From contig JADZFI010000319.1 of NCBI GenBank assembly GCA_020850025.1, positions 1 to 5,877 of the forward strand: a DNA stretch of 5,877 nt, written 5' to 3'. Below, piece by piece: positions 5,762 to 5,877 of the stretch; the stretch's first letter is position 1; the number at the start of each line of letters is the position of its first letter. This stretch comes from Saprospiraceae bacterium. Lineage in GTDB: Bacteria; Bacteroidota; Bacteroidia; Chitinophagales; Saprospiraceae. Under the pieces are notes generated by a model. That model did no database searches, was not told the DNA's origin, and saw only the letters and a program-made list of their open reading frames with translations. A program made the translations under genes and the position numbers.

Positions 5762-5877
5762 ACGATGGACGACTTACGATTTACGACATACGACTTGCGG
5801 TGAAACGATGGGGCATAAATATTTTTGTCTCAAAAATTACTCCAGGTAAAAGTCTTAAATCGTAAGTCGTCCACCGT
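5762..5877. repeat. Inverted repeat of degenerate heptamers, cut by the window end
   Basis: Arms 5762-5783 and 5856-5877 are reverse complements at 21 of 22 positions, separated by 72 bases. The left arm runs into four tandem heptamers at 5769-5796: ACGACTT, ACGATTT, ACGACAT, ACGACTT. Two matching heptamers occur inverted at 5857-5870. A smaller perfect hairpin, ATTTTTG-TCT-CAAAAAT (5821-5837), sits inside the loop. The element starts 8 bases after the FAS1 stop. It could be a MITE-like or REP-like dispersed intergenic repeat, and its transcript could fold at the end of the operon. No transposase is visible and the right arm may continue beyond the window. Confidence 0.8.

Noticed and set aside
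5674..5865. A 63-codon open frame running from the FAS1 end into the terminal repeat
   Set aside because: It is out of frame over the FAS1 domain and then translates the heptamer repeat; no independent support.

Overview
The window carries part of a nitrous oxide reductase (nos) gene cluster from a member of the Bacteroidota. Five genes lie on the + strand: a clade II (Sec-type) nosZ, a polytopic membrane protein fused to a NosL copper-binding domain, a membrane-anchored mono-haem protein, nosD, and a fasciclin (FAS1) lipoprotein. The host assignment is an inference. It rests on the Sec-type NosZ with a CTDFC CuA motif, the nos-associated membrane domain, the Haem_bd-type cytochrome, a TAnnTTTG promoter element and mostly SD-less starts. 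Heptamer and octamer intergenic repeats, together with roughly balanced base composition, fit an environmental lineage such as Saprospiria, but I cannot fix the family.

Layout. 1-92 is a leader with no recognisable gene. nosZ (93-2093) is followed by a 175-bp gap that holds two inverted repeats and five exact copies of an 8-bp tandem repeat ending just before the next start. The membrane-NosL fusion is at 2269-3303. The next gap (3304-3383) holds the clearest regulatory signal: an FNR/CRP-like box, a TAnnTTTG element placed so that the box falls near -41.5, and an AT-rich dyad across the predicted start site. The haem protein (3384-3863), nosD (3913-5154) and the FAS1 lipoprotein (5196-5753) follow with gaps of 40-50 bp, suggesting one transcription unit. 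The right end (5762-5877) is an inverted repeat built from degenerate ACGACTT-like heptamers and is cut by the window edge.

How the parts work together. NosZ reduces N2O to N2 in the periplasm. The NosL domain should bind Cu(I) for assembly of the NosZ copper centres, and NosD is the periplasmic beta-helix partner of the NosFY ABC transporter in CuZ maturation. The haem protein is a plausible electron donor or redox sensor. nosF and nosY are not in the window: the FAS1 gene and then the repeat occupy the place where they often follow nosD. The points most worth a second look are the membrane-NosL fusion with a lipobox-like internal segment, the FAS1 gene in this position, and the promoter before the haem gene.
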